A stretch of 64,000 nt of DNA from CAVZBT01 sp963773605. Lineage in GTDB: Bacteria > Acidobacteriota > UBA6911. How positions within the stretch are numbered: position 1 is the first letter of the stretch; every line of letters starts with the position of its first letter. A program made the translations under genes and the position numbers. The notes beneath the pieces are model-generated. The model did no database searches and was not told where the DNA came from. It was given only the letters and a program-made list of their open reading frames with translations. The stretch lies in assembly GCA_963773605.1 (NCBI GenBank), contig CAVZBT010000002.1, forward strand, positions 310,001 to 374,000, given 5' to 3'. Below are positions 37,776 through 46,681 of the stretch, piece after piece.

Positions 37776-39202
37776 ATGAGTCGTCAGATCCTGATTGATC
37801 AAGTCACGCGCGCAGAAGGCCACGGCAGAATCACCATCCAGCTGGACGACCAGGGCGCGGTGGCGGACGCCCGGTTCCACGTCACCCAGTTCCGCGGGTT
37901 CGAGAAGCTGTGCGAGGGCCGGCCCTTCTACGAGATGCCGTCGCTGATGGCGCGCATCTGCGGCATCTGCCCGGTCGCGCCACCTGATCGCGTCGGCCAA
38001 GGCGTGTGACGCGCTGCTCGCGGTGCAGATCCCGCCGGCGGCGGACAAGCTGCGCCGCATCCTGAACCTGGCGCAGGTCGTACAGTCGCACGCGCTGAGT
38101 TTCTTCCACCTGTCCTCGCCCGACTTTCTGCTCGGCATGGACGGCGACCCGGCCACCCGCAATATTTTCGGCATGATGGAGTCGCACCCGTCGATTGCGC
38201 GCGACGGCATCCGGCTGCGCCGGTTCGGGCAGCAGATCATCGAGTGGTTCGGCGGCAAGCGCATCCACCCCGCCTGGGTCGTTCCGGGCGGCGTCAGCGA
38301 GCCGCTGTCGGCCGAGAAGCGCGACCAGATCGTCGAACTGATCCCCGAGGCGAAGAGCATCGTCCTCAGGACACTGGACTGGTTCAAGCGCTCCCTCGAG
38401 AACTACCGGGAAGAAATCCAGTGCTTTGCGAACTTCCCTACCCTGTTCCTCGGCCTGGTCAAGCCCGAGGGCGGCATCACCTTCTACACCGGCAAGTTCC
38501 GCATCATGGACGCCTCCGGCAAGATCATCGCGGACCAGATCGACCCGTCCCGTTACCAGGAGATCATCGGCGAGGCCGTCGAGCCTTGGTCCTACCTGAA
38601 GTTCCCCTACTACAAGCCCATGGGATACCCCGCCGGGATTTACCGGGTGGGGCCACTGGCGCGGATCAACATCGCCGACATGTGCGGCACCCCGCTGGCC
38701 GACCAGGAGAAGGCCGAGTTCCACTCGATCCAACGCACACCGGTCCTGAGCTCGTTCTACTTTCACTATGCGCGCCTCATCGAAGCCCTGTACTGCGTCG
38801 AGCGCATGGAGATGCTGCTGAACGATCCCGAGATCCTCAGCCAGCACGTGCCGCTCGATCGCCGCGCCCAACAGCCTCGAAGGAATCGGTGTGGCCGAGG
38901 CGCCCCGAGGCACCCTGATTCACCACTACAAGATCGACGAGAACGGCCTGATGCGCTGGGCCAATCTGATCATCGCCACGGGCCACAACAACCTGGCGAT
39001 GAACCGCGGCGTGCTGCAGGTCGCCCGACATTACGTCAACGGGGACAAGATCGAGGAAGGAATGCTGAATCGCGTGGAAGCCGTGATTCGCACCTTCGAT
39101 CCCTGCCTGAGCTGCTCGACCCACGCATCCGGGAGGATGCCTCTGAGCATCCGGCTGGTCGGGCCCGACGGGACCCTCCTTGATGAGCTGACGCGGGACT
39201 AG
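37776..39202 (+). CDS. hoxH: HoxH: large [NiFe]-hydrogenase subunit, two surplus bases in sequence
   Basis: Corrected length 474 residues. Active-site cysteines are in RICGICP (L1 motif) near the N-terminus and DPCLSCSTHASG (L2 motif) near the C-terminus, followed by a tail (MPLSIRLVGPDG and on) that would be removed by a HoxW-type protease during maturation. Two single-base surpluses break the frame: within 37977-37980 (between CPV and HLIASAKACD) and at CC 38851-38852 (correct reading HVRSIAAPNSLEGIGVAEAP). The length is 3n+2, consistent with two extra bases. ATG 37776 follows AAGGAAGG. No hyp or hoxW genes are in the window. Confidence 0.87.
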
Positions 39203-39245
39203 CCCTGGCCGGGAGGCCCACCGCACTTCAAATAACCAACTTGTG

Positions 39246-39272
39246 TGGGGGGCGGCGCCTGGGCGCCGCACT
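39246..39272. terminator. Family A hairpin between hoxH and the hemerythrin gene
   Basis: GCGGCGCC (39252-39259) and GGCGCCGC (39262-39269) form a perfect 8-bp stem. It equals the central hairpin of repeat family A and lies between convergent stops at 39202 and 39274, so it may end transcription from both sides. There is no T-tract. Confidence 0.5.
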
Positions 39273-39273
39273 A

Positions 39274-39762
39274 TTACCAGGACGCGCGCGCGGCGCGGAT
39301 CGCGTTCTCGATCGTGCGCTCGACCAGCGGCCCATCGCTGTAAGGCGCAAGCGCTACTTCCGGAAAGGAGCGGAGGCGATCCAGCAGGGAGGCCGACTCG
39401 CTTGCAAGCAGCTCGTCGCATTGCTCATAGAGTCCCCCGGGCTGTTCTTCCACGAGGTTGTGAGGAGTCAGCACCGACACGAGTTTTTCCACCACGGCAA
39501 CGCGGGGCGTCGGCACGAGTAAACTGGCAAGCGCGCCGTGGTCCAGGCGCAGCCGGCGCGCCAGCGGAAGCGGACCTCCTCCGCGGGCACGCCGCGCGGC
39601 GGGCAGGAGGACCTTCTCCTCCATGCCGATGTGCTTGAGCAGCCCCGCGCGGAATGCTTCAAAGGGCGGCAGGTCGATGCAGCCGGGCTGTGCGGTTGCC
39701 TGGCGGAGCAACTGTTCCAGCCTACGGTGATCGGTGCTGAAGAAACGGAGGACAGGCCCCAT
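39274..39762 (-). CDS. Hemerythrin-like (HHE domain) protein
   Basis: A 162-residue four-helix protein. The metal-binding pattern is FSTDHRRLEQLL, LLKHIGMEEKVLLP, RLDHGALASLL and LTPHNLVEEQPGGLYEQ, that is, the H...HxxxE...H...HxxxE set that binds a non-haem di-iron (or similar) site. ATG 39762 is preceded by GTGAGGA; the longer frame to 39837 has no ribosome site. It lies 143 bases downstream of ric on the same strand and is probably co-regulated, which suggests a role in oxygen, nitric oxide or iron handling. Confidence 0.78.
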   Translation of the reverse strand: MGPVLRFFSTDHRRLEQLLRQATAQPGCIDLPPFEAFRAGLLKHIGMEEKVLLPAARRARGGGPLPLARRLRLDHGALASLLVPTPRVAVVEKLVSVLTPHNLVEEQPGGLYEQCDELLASESASLLDRLRSFPEVALAPYSDGPLVERTIENAIRAARASW

Positions 39763-39905
39763 CGGAGTTTTCCTCACAGGTTCGCGCTTCTGCCTGCCCT
39801 TGGCTGAAACCGGGGAAACCCGTGAAGGCAAGCTCAACGGTGCACGCCCCGCAACGAGACCGTCCTGGTCGGCGCGAAGCCCGGAGTCTATACAGAGACA
39901 TCTTC

Positions 39906-40646
39906 TCAGAGCGCGTCCGCCGCGCCGTTCTCCAGCAGGACCGCCTTCGGGAACAGAAGGTTGTTTTCCAGGTGGATATGCTGGTGCAGATCCTGCTCGA
40001 ATTCCTGGAGCGCCCCATAGAGCGTCTTGTAGCTGACGCAGCCATCGGGCGGGACGGCATAGTTGGCACTCGCGCTGCGCAGCTCGCGCAGCAGATCTCC
40101 CGCCGTGTCATGCTCCTTCATCATCATGCTCACCGGATTTCGCACGGTGCCGAAGAAGGGAGTGGGCGCCGGGCGCTGGTTCCGGACCGCGTCTTCCAGC
40201 TGTCCGATATACGGAAAGAGCACCTGCTCCTCCTTAAGCATGTGGGGGATCAGGTCTCTCTGGAGCGACTGGAACACGCTCCGCACCTGAAGCAGCTCGG
40301 GGTGGTTCTTCCCGTGTACGTCCGCCACTTTGGCGGTGAGCTGGTCGAGCCTGGAGAGTTCCGCCTTGGTGTACACATGGTGCTTTTCGACGATGTGCGC
40401 GGCGAGATCGGCGAGGGTGCGGTTCTGCCACTCGGCGTCGTCCGACGGCTGTCCGGCATACCGCTCCTTGCCTCGCTCCAGAGCATCCAGAACTTCACGC
40501 AAGGAGACTCCCGCTCCGGCGCAGGCATCGTCGAGCGACTTGCCGCCACCACAGCAGTAATCGATCCCCAGCTTCTCGAAGACCCGCGTCGCCCCCGGCA
40601 TTGCGACCGCGAGATCCCGAACCGTCTTTTCCACGCTTGTCGACAT
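39906..40646 (-). CDS. ric: Iron-sulfur cluster repair di-iron protein RIC (YtfE/ScdA)
   Basis: A 246-residue protein. The N-terminal ScdA domain has the motif GIDYCCGGGKSLDDAC. The C-terminal hemerythrin-like domain has HIVEKHHVYTKAEL, HPELLQ, LIPHMLKEEQVLFPY, MMKEHDTAGDLL and DLHQHIHLENNLLFP, which together supply the di-iron ligands. RIC proteins repair iron-sulfur clusters damaged by nitric oxide or oxidants and are usually under NO-responsive control. ATG 40646 has AGGAGG eight bases upstream. An FNR/Dnr-like palindrome at 40737-40748 fits that regulation. The position facing the Fe-S-rich hox operon is suggestive only. Confidence 0.93.
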   Translation of the reverse strand: MSTSVEKTVRDLAVAMPGATRVFEKLGIDYCCGGGKSLDDACAGAGVSLREVLDALERGKERYAGQPSDDAEWQNRTLADLAAHIVEKHHVYTKAELSRLDQLTAKVADVHGKNHPELLQVRSVFQSLQRDLIPHMLKEEQVLFPYIGQLEDAVRNQRPAPTPFFGTVRNPVSMMMKEHDTAGDLLRELRSASANYAVPPDGCVSYKTLYGALQEFEQDLHQHIHLENNLLFPKAVLLENGAADAL

Positions 40647-40707
40647 ACGCTAATCCTCCTCAATATTTCCCATTCCCGGCCCCTTTTCCGAGGAGCCGTC
40701 AACAGGA

Positions 40708-40748
40708 AGAATAGGATGTCCCTGCACAACAGTCAGTGACTTAAGTCA
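40708..40748 (-). promoter_or_regulatory. FNR/Dnr-type operator with -10 box for ric
   Basis: On the minus strand, TGACTTAAGTCA (40737-40748) is a perfect palindrome resembling the TTGAC/TTGAT-N4-GTCAA/ATCAA sites of the CRP-FNR superfamily (FNR, Dnr, NnrR). A TATTCT -10 hexamer lies at 40708-40713. If transcription starts near 40701, the operator is centred at about -41.5, the class II activation position, where it would replace a -35 box. Confidence 0.6.
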
Positions 40749-40816
40749 TGGGGTGATTCCGGGGGGCATCGGCGACCGTCGCGCCCGCCGTGGTGAAGGA
40801 GCATTTTGAAGAGACT

Positions 40817-40830
40817 CCGAACGCGTTCGG
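40817..40830. other. Perfect palindrome CCGAACGCGTTCGG
   Basis: A 14-bp perfect palindrome in the 222-base gap between the PQQ-propeller gene stop (40869) and ric. It could be an operator or a short terminator stem; nothing in the sequence decides. It is a single copy as far as I can see. Confidence 0.35.
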
Positions 40831-40868
40831 CGCGCTGCTATCGCTGGAAAAACGTCCCAGGTTCAGCT

Positions 40869-42305
40869 TCATCGCCCAATTGCGTACAGGTGCTTTTCGC
40901 CGCGAACATACATGACGCCGCCGGACAGGGCCGGGGTAGCGAGGAGCCGTTCTCCCATCGGATTGATCGCGACCAATTGAAATTCGGTTCCGGATTTTAC
41001 GACGAAAATATCGCCGTCTTCGCTGCTCAGATAAATACGGCCGTCGGCGGCCACGGGGGACGAGCTGAAACCGCCTCCCTGGTGAGGGATCCGTTTGCGG
41101 TAGACCTCGTTGCCGCTCCGCAAGTCGTAACAGTCCAGAATACCCTGGTTGGCCAGCACATAGAGACCGCTCCGGTAGATGAGGGGAGTCGGCATGTAAG
41201 GGCCGCGTTGCTGCCGGCTCCACGCGACGTGCGCATTCGCAGTCTCCCCACCCCGCAGCGTAATGTCCCCGGACGCCCCGGCGCGGATGACGAAGAGCGG
41301 AGCTTCGGGCCGGCGCCCGCTGGCGACGACAATCAGATCGTCCGAGCAAACGGGGGTCGGTGCGGTGATCTTGGAACTGCCTCCCAGGCGCCAACGTTCC
41401 TTTCCGGTCTCTGCATCATAGCCGCGGACGAAGTTGGGAGCGTTGGTGACAATTTCCGCGCCGCCCGGGCGCGGGTAGATGGTCGGCGTACTCCAGGAAG
41501 GGAGTTCTTCCCGAACCGTTCTCCATACGGGTTCGCCTGTGGCGGCATTGAACGCGAGCAGGAAGTCGTTGTTCTGAGTATCGCACTGGACGATGACACG
41601 GTCTCTGTATATGACGGGGGAGCTCGCGTTGCCCCATTCGTATTCGGGGGCATCATACGCACCGGCATTGAGGAATCCGAGATCGCGCTTCCAGAGGAGG
41701 TTCCCTTCCAGGTCGTAGCCGTACAGCCCCTGCGAACCGAAAAATGCGACGAGGTGGATTCCATCCGTGGCGGGCGTGGAATTCGCATAAGTCGATTTGA
41801 CGTGACGCTTCTCTCGCGGGACGCCCTCGAAGGCCACGCGCTCCCACAGGATCTTCCCGGTCCTTCGATCCAGGCAGAAGATCGTCCACCGGTGCACCGA
41901 CCGGTCGTCGGAAGCGTCCCCCTCGCCGAACAGGCCATGCTTGAATGTTGCACCGGGCCGGCTGCTGATCGCGGATGTCACATAAATCCGCTCTCCCCAG
42001 ACTATCGGGCTGGAATGCGCAAGCCCGGGGACCAGACGCTTCCAGCGGATGTTCTCACCGGTAGTCCCGTTCCAGTGATCGGGCAAGTCCTGGCCATCGG
42101 CCACGCCCGAGGCATACGAACCGCGAAAGGACGGCCACTGCCCGTCCCTCGAAGATGCCGGGCGGAAAGGCGGAGCGGACAGTGATGCGGCAGCCATCGC
42201 GGCCAACAGGAGGAGGACGACACCCCCGGTGGCGCGCAGCCGCAAGTAAAGCCACGAATTGCACGGATCAACTCCGCGCAATCCGTGGCGGTTTGGCAGG
42301 ATCAT
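40869..42305 (-). CDS. Exported PQQ-like beta-propeller repeat protein
   Basis: A 478-residue protein. A hydrophobic segment (residues about 27-45, GGVVLLLLAAMAAASLSAPP) acts as signal or anchor. The rest is made of PQQ/quinoprotein-like propeller blades: WPSFRGSYASGVADG at the start, then repeated D-x-x-TGK-x-x-W units (CLDRRTGKILWE, AFNAATGEPVWR, GYDAETGKERWR, CYDLRSGNEVYRK). Proteins of this 'outer membrane protein assembly factor BamB-like' fold are abundant in Acidobacteriota and Planctomycetes and may not bind PQQ. ATG 42305 immediately follows the TAA of the upstream gene (TAAATG), so the two are coupled. Confidence 0.82.
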   Translation of the reverse strand: MILPNRHGLRGVDPCNSWLYLRLRATGGVVLLLLAAMAAASLSAPPFRPASSRDGQWPSFRGSYASGVADGQDLPDHWNGTTGENIRWKRLVPGLAHSSPIVWGERIYVTSAISSRPGATFKHGLFGEGDASDDRSVHRWTIFCLDRRTGKILWERVAFEGVPREKRHVKSTYANSTPATDGIHLVAFFGSQGLYGYDLEGNLLWKRDLGFLNAGAYDAPEYEWGNASSPVIYRDRVIVQCDTQNNDFLLAFNAATGEPVWRTVREELPSWSTPTIYPRPGGAEIVTNAPNFVRGYDAETGKERWRLGGSSKITAPTPVCSDDLIVVASGRRPEAPLFVIRAGASGDITLRGGETANAHVAWSRQQRGPYMPTPLIYRSGLYVLANQGILDCYDLRSGNEVYRKRIPHQGGGFSSSPVAADGRIYLSSEDGDIFVVKSGTEFQLVAINPMGERLLATPALSGGVMYVRGEKHLYAIGR

Positions 42306-42680
42306 TTATTTTGCTCTCTTGGCCGTGAACTCCTGGCTCTGATCCGAACCTTCGCGGGTCCGGGTGAACTTGATCTCGTCGCCGGCTACCTTCCCCTTAT
42401 AAGTCAACTTCACTTCATTGCCGCCGAAAGACATCGTCACGACGAACGAAATGTCGTCCCCGCTTATTTTCCCGTCGGAGATCTGGATGTCGCCCTGCGG
42501 GCCCGACATCGTCCCCGTCAGCTTCTCGCCTTCCGCGTTGAAATTGAAAGTAGTCTCTCTCGTCTGTCCCCCACGACCGGGCACCTGGGCCGTCCACTTA
42601 CCAGTCACGTCGGCAGCCGAGACGATCACCGCGAATACGACAACCATCAGACCGACAAAAGGAATCGCTCTCGCCCTCAT
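42306..42680 (-). CDS. Small exported lipocalin-like beta protein
   Basis: A 124-residue protein with a signal peptide (MRARAIPFVGLMVVVFAVIVSA) and one beta-barrel-like domain: VTGKWTAQVPGRGGQ, TTFNFNAEGEKLTGTMSG, ISDGKISGDDISFVV, YKGKVAGDEIKFTR. The 'TGKW...G..LTGT..G......GKI.G..ISF' pattern is common in small periplasmic proteins of Acidobacteriota. The C-terminal domain of the remnant at 31430-32164 has the same pattern. ATG 42680 has an AGGAGGAG site; the longer frame upstream is noncoding. It is coupled to the PQQ-propeller gene. Ligand unknown. Confidence 0.78.
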   Translation of the reverse strand: MRARAIPFVGLMVVVFAVIVSAADVTGKWTAQVPGRGGQTRETTFNFNAEGEKLTGTMSGPQGDIQISDGKISGDDISFVVTMSFGGNEVKLTYKGKVAGDEIKFTRTREGSDQSQEFTAKRAK

Positions 42681-42836
42681 CTGTCTCCTCCTGTGTGAGA
42701 TTTGCGCCTGGATTGATCGTACGCCCAAAACGGGCTGCATAGCTACGCCTATGCATCCGAGCTTCCATACTGTCTGCGATAGATAACGCTGTCCAATGAG
42801 GCCCGTTCGAGGAGACCCTGCCTGGAACCACGGGGG

Positions 42837-44087
42837 TCACGAGCGGAGGAAATCCCGAATTGCCTCGATGTTGCGTTCGATTTCGGCGGTGGGATATCGC
42901 GGGTAGGTGGGTAAGAGGATAAGCTCCCGGGCGGCCGCACGTGCGTTGGGGCAGTGGCGGTAAAATTCCCTGAACTCGGGCAGATCTGCGCAGTTTCGTA
43001 AGTGCTGAGCGGCGAAATCCCTGCCATGGCGCATCGCATGGCGTAGAAGCGCATCTCTCTCCCGGCAACGGACCGGGTAGTAGGTATACGTATTTGACCC
43101 ATCGCCCCTCCATTCAGGTTTAACGAAGTGTTCTGACCCGCTCAATCCTCTTTCATAGAGTGCCGCATTAGTGATTCGAGCTCGTGATGCGGCGTCGACT
43201 GAATTCAATTGCGCGAGAGCAAGCTGCGCCTGCGCCGCCGTCATTCGATACAGGTAGTCCGCCGGAACGGATGCCACCCGGGTGGCCCCGTGCTCGGGGT
43301 CGAGACGGCGATTCACCGACTCGATCCCGTTCATGTAACTATAGCGAAGCATCGGGTGCACGACCGGGCTGAAGAGCGGCGGCCATGTGGCCAGATCGGT
43401 AAGCAGCCCCTTCATGGCGATCGGGAGCAAACGCCGGTTTGGTAGCTCAGGCAGTGCATCGATGCGTCGACGAATTCTGCGGATCAGAGCCGGATCCTGG
43501 GATACCACCATCCCGCCGCGCCATGCGTTGACGTTCTTATAAAAGCCGAAGCTGTAAACTCCAAGGTCCCCGATGGTACCCAGGCGCCGGCGGTTCTCGG
43601 TCGTTCCGAAGGCCTGCGCCGTGTCCTCGATGAGTGGCACGCCATGGCTGCGGCAGATCTCACGGAAGGCATGGGCTCCAGCCGAGTCGCCGTGCAGGTG
43701 GGTCAGCAGGACTGCACCTGTCCTATGGTCAATCAGAGCTTCAGTGCTTTCGGGATCCATTCCACACGATATAGTGCGGATATCCGCGAAGCGGGGGATG
43801 CCGCCGGCCAGCGCGACCATGTTTACGACATCCACGATGGTCAATGGGGACATGACAACGGTTTGTCCCGGCCGAATCATTTCAAGGAGGCCCAGCCACA
43901 GCCCCGTGCGCGCCAGCGGTACGCACGCGGCCGCCGCGACATCGAAACGGCGGCAGATGTCGGCTTCAAGGCGCACCACCATGTCCGCTGTGTGGTGCAG
44001 GCGGAGCAGATGCTGAGCCGGCAGGTAATAGCTCGCCATCCGGGTGTAAAGCCTGTACCGGGGATGGGGCGACCATCTACTCTTCAT
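42837..44087 (-). CDS. DegT/DnrJ/EryC1-type PLP aminotransferase
   Basis: A 416-residue fold-type I PLP enzyme. VPLARTGLWLGLLEMIRPG at the N-terminal part, GVPLIEDTAQAFG with the PLP-binding Asp, and SFGFYKNVNAWRGGMVV with the putative Schiff-base Lys at about residue 182 follow the DegT pattern, although the lysine context is divergent. The C-terminus is longer in helices than usual sugar aminotransferases. The start overlaps the GMC oxidoreductase stop by 11 bases, giving an operon of three minus-strand genes (46681 to 42837). Oxidation by the upstream GMC enzyme followed by transamination would make an amino-sugar or amino-alcohol; this is inference. Confidence 0.83.
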   Translation of the reverse strand: MKSRWSPHPRYRLYTRMASYYLPAQHLLRLHHTADMVVRLEADICRRFDVAAAACVPLARTGLWLGLLEMIRPGQTVVMSPLTIVDVVNMVALAGGIPRFADIRTISCGMDPESTEALIDHRTGAVLLTHLHGDSAGAHAFREICRSHGVPLIEDTAQAFGTTENRRRLGTIGDLGVYSFGFYKNVNAWRGGMVVSQDPALIRRIRRRIDALPELPNRRLLPIAMKGLLTDLATWPPLFSPVVHPMLRYSYMNGIESVNRRLDPEHGATRVASVPADYLYRMTAAQAQLALAQLNSVDAASRARITNAALYERGLSGSEHFVKPEWRGDGSNTYTYYPVRCRERDALLRHAMRHGRDFAAQHLRNCADLPEFREFYRHCPNARAAARELILLPTYPRYPTAEIERNIEAIRDFLRS

Positions 44088-45618
44088 TGGTGAGCGGCAC
44101 CCCTGACGCGATGCGGTGAGCGTTTGCCATCACGGTGAACGCCGTGGGGGAAGCCGGCACGACGGGCAGCACGCTGGCATCGACAACGTGCACGCCCGGA
44201 AGCGACGGCAGCCGCCCCCACCGATCCGTTTCGAGTGGCTTGGGCGTTCGTCGCATCGGGAGTGTTCCGCCGCTGTGATAGCCGCCCCCCGGCAGGTCCA
44301 GCCTCAGCTGAGACTGGAGTGGGAACGCTTTGAAGCACATGTGGAGCTGCCGCAGTCTTCGTGCAATGGCCCGGCAGATGCGCAGAGCTTCGGGGTTGAT
44401 CTTCCCTTCCAGCGTCACCATCGCATTGGCGTTTGCGGATAGGGTCAGCTGAATGCTGGACGAAACTCCAGAGTGAAGATAGCCGAATATCACGAACAGG
44501 CGGCTGGTCAGCGATTGCAGTGCGGGCGCGAGCGGTCCTGCGAAAGGGCCGATCCTGGCGGCCAGCAGCTGGCGGTATAGCTCGTTGTAGCCATAGAATT
44601 GCAGGTGCACGCGATGTGCGCACACCGACGCATCTTCAATTTCGGCCGTGAGCTGGCAGAGCGTGTGCAGCCTCTCGTGCTGGATGCCGGCCGCCCCACG
44701 ATATCTCAAGAGGGGAAGCGTAAAGATATCGCTATGATTGACTCGGAGAGGTTTGCCGTACACGCCGAGAGACTCCAGGACGATCCTGGTGCTTTCAAGC
44801 AGTCCGGCCGCTACGAACACCCGTTCGGCGACGAAAACCCGGGCGTCGCCTGAGCGTGAACGGGCCTCGATCCGGACCGCACCGTCAGCTCGGGCGACCT
44901 TCCGGACCAGTACATCGGGCTCGTACGCAGCACGCCCTTCGCGAACGAGATCGTCCAACGTGCATGCCGCCGTGTATCTGGAGTCGTATGGACAGCCAAA
45001 CAGACAGAGGCCGCAGTACCGGCACCCCCTGGGACCATTGAGGTCCGTTGTCCGGACCGCAACGCCCGGATAGTCAAAGGAAATGCCCTGCTGTTGCAGC
45101 ACATTCCGACTTTCCAGAAGATCCGCATAAAGGGCCTGCGCCTGGGAACTGGGACGCAGGTCCGGAGCGGAGTTACGTCCGACCAGACGACTGATCGCCG
45201 CATAGTGCGGAGCCATCTCTTTTCCGTTTATGGGCCAGCCATCCAACTCGTCGTCCCGCAGGGGCTGGATTACAGCTCCCCATAGGTTGCTGAATCCTCC
45301 GGCCGCAAATGTGCGGAACATCGAAGCGCCGTGGATCCGAAGTGGCACGGCCAGGTCAGTCTCTCGGAATACAAAACCCGAGCCGAAATGAAGCTTGCGT
45401 GGAATTCCATTGGCGGCAATAGGCCCCATTCGTTTGATGGGCGCCAGTTCGTCGGAGTTCCAGCATTCGGGTTCCGCTGCGCCGAGTCGCATCTTGAGAT
45501 CTGCGGCTACCGGCCCTGGTTTGAGGCCCACGTCGAGGATGGTTGGACGAACTCCCCGTCTAACCAGTGCAGCCGCCACCGCCATCGCGCTCAGGCCGGA
45601 ACCTATTATGCATATCAT
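44077..45618 (-). CDS. GMC-family FAD-dependent oxidoreductase
   Basis: A 513-residue flavoprotein. The N-terminal dinucleotide fold is IIGSGLSAMAVAAAL. The middle contains RGCRYCGLCLFGCPYDSRYTA, a Cys-rich loop seen in some GMC/cholesterol-oxidase-like members. The C-terminal GMC domain has GGGYHSGGTLPM and VHVVDASVLPVVPASPTAFTVMANAHRIA, including the catalytic His region. It would oxidise an alcohol to a ketone or aldehyde using FAD. It lies 16 bases downstream of the GT2 gene and overlaps the aminotransferase gene, so it is part of one transcription unit. Confidence 0.87.
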   Translation of the reverse strand: MICIIGSGLSAMAVAAALVRRGVRPTILDVGLKPGPVAADLKMRLGAAEPECWNSDELAPIKRMGPIAANGIPRKLHFGSGFVFRETDLAVPLRIHGASMFRTFAAGGFSNLWGAVIQPLRDDELDGWPINGKEMAPHYAAISRLVGRNSAPDLRPSSQAQALYADLLESRNVLQQQGISFDYPGVAVRTTDLNGPRGCRYCGLCLFGCPYDSRYTAACTLDDLVREGRAAYEPDVLVRKVARADGAVRIEARSRSGDARVFVAERVFVAAGLLESTRIVLESLGVYGKPLRVNHSDIFTLPLLRYRGAAGIQHERLHTLCQLTAEIEDASVCAHRVHLQFYGYNELYRQLLAARIGPFAGPLAPALQSLTSRLFVIFGYLHSGVSSSIQLTLSANANAMVTLEGKINPEALRICRAIARRLRQLHMCFKAFPLQSQLRLDLPGGGYHSGGTLPMRRTPKPLETDRWGRLPSLPGVHVVDASVLPVVPASPTAFTVMANAHRIASGVPLTNEE

Positions 45619-45634
45619 CGAAGACTAACCTTGG

Positions 45635-46681
45635 TCAGTCACGGAGCGTCAATTCACGCACATCGATCTGGAACCGGCGCAAGAGGTCCATCACCTCTTT
45701 GTTAGACAGACGCTTCGTGCGCTGAATGTAACGCCTTCGGCGCAAAGCGTGCGGCAACAGCCGAATCGCACTGCAATAAGACCAGGCGAGGTTGAGCAGA
45801 GCCCGACCCCATCCTTGCTCAGAAACGAAGCGACCCGCCGCCCCCTGTTTTCGCCTCGCGGCATAGGCGTGCCACAAGAACCGCCGCACCGACCAGTACG
45901 GGTTCTGCAGCAACAGCGGAAGAGAGAAATTCTTGATCGCAAGGAGCAGGCGGTTGCGTTCCACCAGCATGACCTTGAGCGGGGAATAGGCACCCGCCGT
46001 GGCGGAGTGCCGATGGTAGACCACGGCGGTCGGCACGTATCTCGCTTGCCATCCGAGCAGCCTGGCTCTCATCCCCAAATCGGCATCGTCGCCGAATGCA
46101 AAGAAGGTTTCGTCGAAGCCGCCGGTTTCCTCAAACAACTTGCGGTGATATAACGCTGCACACGCATCCGGCCAGAGTATCTCTTCCACGTTTTCGTATT
46201 GGCCGGTGTCTCGTTCCATCGTGCCGCGCCCACGATTCTGGCCATCCCAGTAGATGAGATGCCCCGCTTTGTCGATCACGCCCCGAGGCTCGACGAAGAG
46301 GATCTTGCTGCCCAGCATTCCGACTCGCGACGGCTCATCACCACGGCGCACCAGTTCTTCGAGCCAGGTCGGTTCGGCTATCGCATCGTTATTGAACAGG
46401 GCGATCCACTCTCCCCGGGCTTTCGCGAAGCCGATGTTATTCGCCTGGCAGAAGCCGGTGTTTTCGGGCAGGTAGATTGCTTCGGCGCGACCCAGTCGCC
46501 GGGTCCAGGTTCCAATGCTCTCTGTGCTACCGTCCGAAGAGCCGTTGTCAATCAGGATGAACTCCCGCTCTCTCCAGGTCTGGCGTTCCAGCGATGCAAG
46601 GCAGTCCTCGAGCAGGCGCATGCCGTTCCAATTCACGACGATGATACTGACCAGGGGAGGGGCGGAAATGGTCTGTTCCAT
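45635..46681 (-). CDS. GT2 family glycosyltransferase
   Basis: A 348-residue GT-A enzyme of the rhamnosyltransferase-like GT2 group. VSIIVVNWNGMRLLEDCL opens the nucleotide-binding fold, LIDNGSSDGS follows, WIALFNNDA is the DxD-equivalent, and FFAFGDDADLGMRARLLGW carries the acidic catalytic-base region. A basic, membrane-associating C-terminal segment (residues about 260-330) is typical for cell-envelope GTs. It is the first gene of the minus-strand unit and diverges from the radical SAM gene at 47032 across a 350-base gap. Confidence 0.9.
   Translation of the reverse strand: MEQTISAPPLVSIIVVNWNGMRLLEDCLASLERQTWREREFILIDNGSSDGSTESIGTWTRRLGRAEAIYLPENTGFCQANNIGFAKARGEWIALFNNDAIAEPTWLEELVRRGDEPSRVGMLGSKILFVEPRGVIDKAGHLIYWDGQNRGRGTMERDTGQYENVEEILWPDACAALYHRKLFEETGGFDETFFAFGDDADLGMRARLLGWQARYVPTAVVYHRHSATAGAYSPLKVMLVERNRLLLAIKNFSLPLLLQNPYWSVRRFLWHAYAARRKQGAAGRFVSEQGWGRALLNLAWSYCSAIRLLPHALRRRRYIQRTKRLSNKEVMDLLRRFQIDVRELTLRD

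Noticed and set aside
34867..39202. Programmed ribosomal frameshifting as explanation of the hox breaks
   Set aside because: The four sites share no slippery sequence or downstream structure and group 3d hydrogenases are not known to use it; error or mutation is simpler.
40806..42185. 459-codon + strand frame opposite the PQQ-propeller gene
   Set aside because: No propeller or other motif; the complementary strand shows regular TGK-W blade repeats and a signal peptide.
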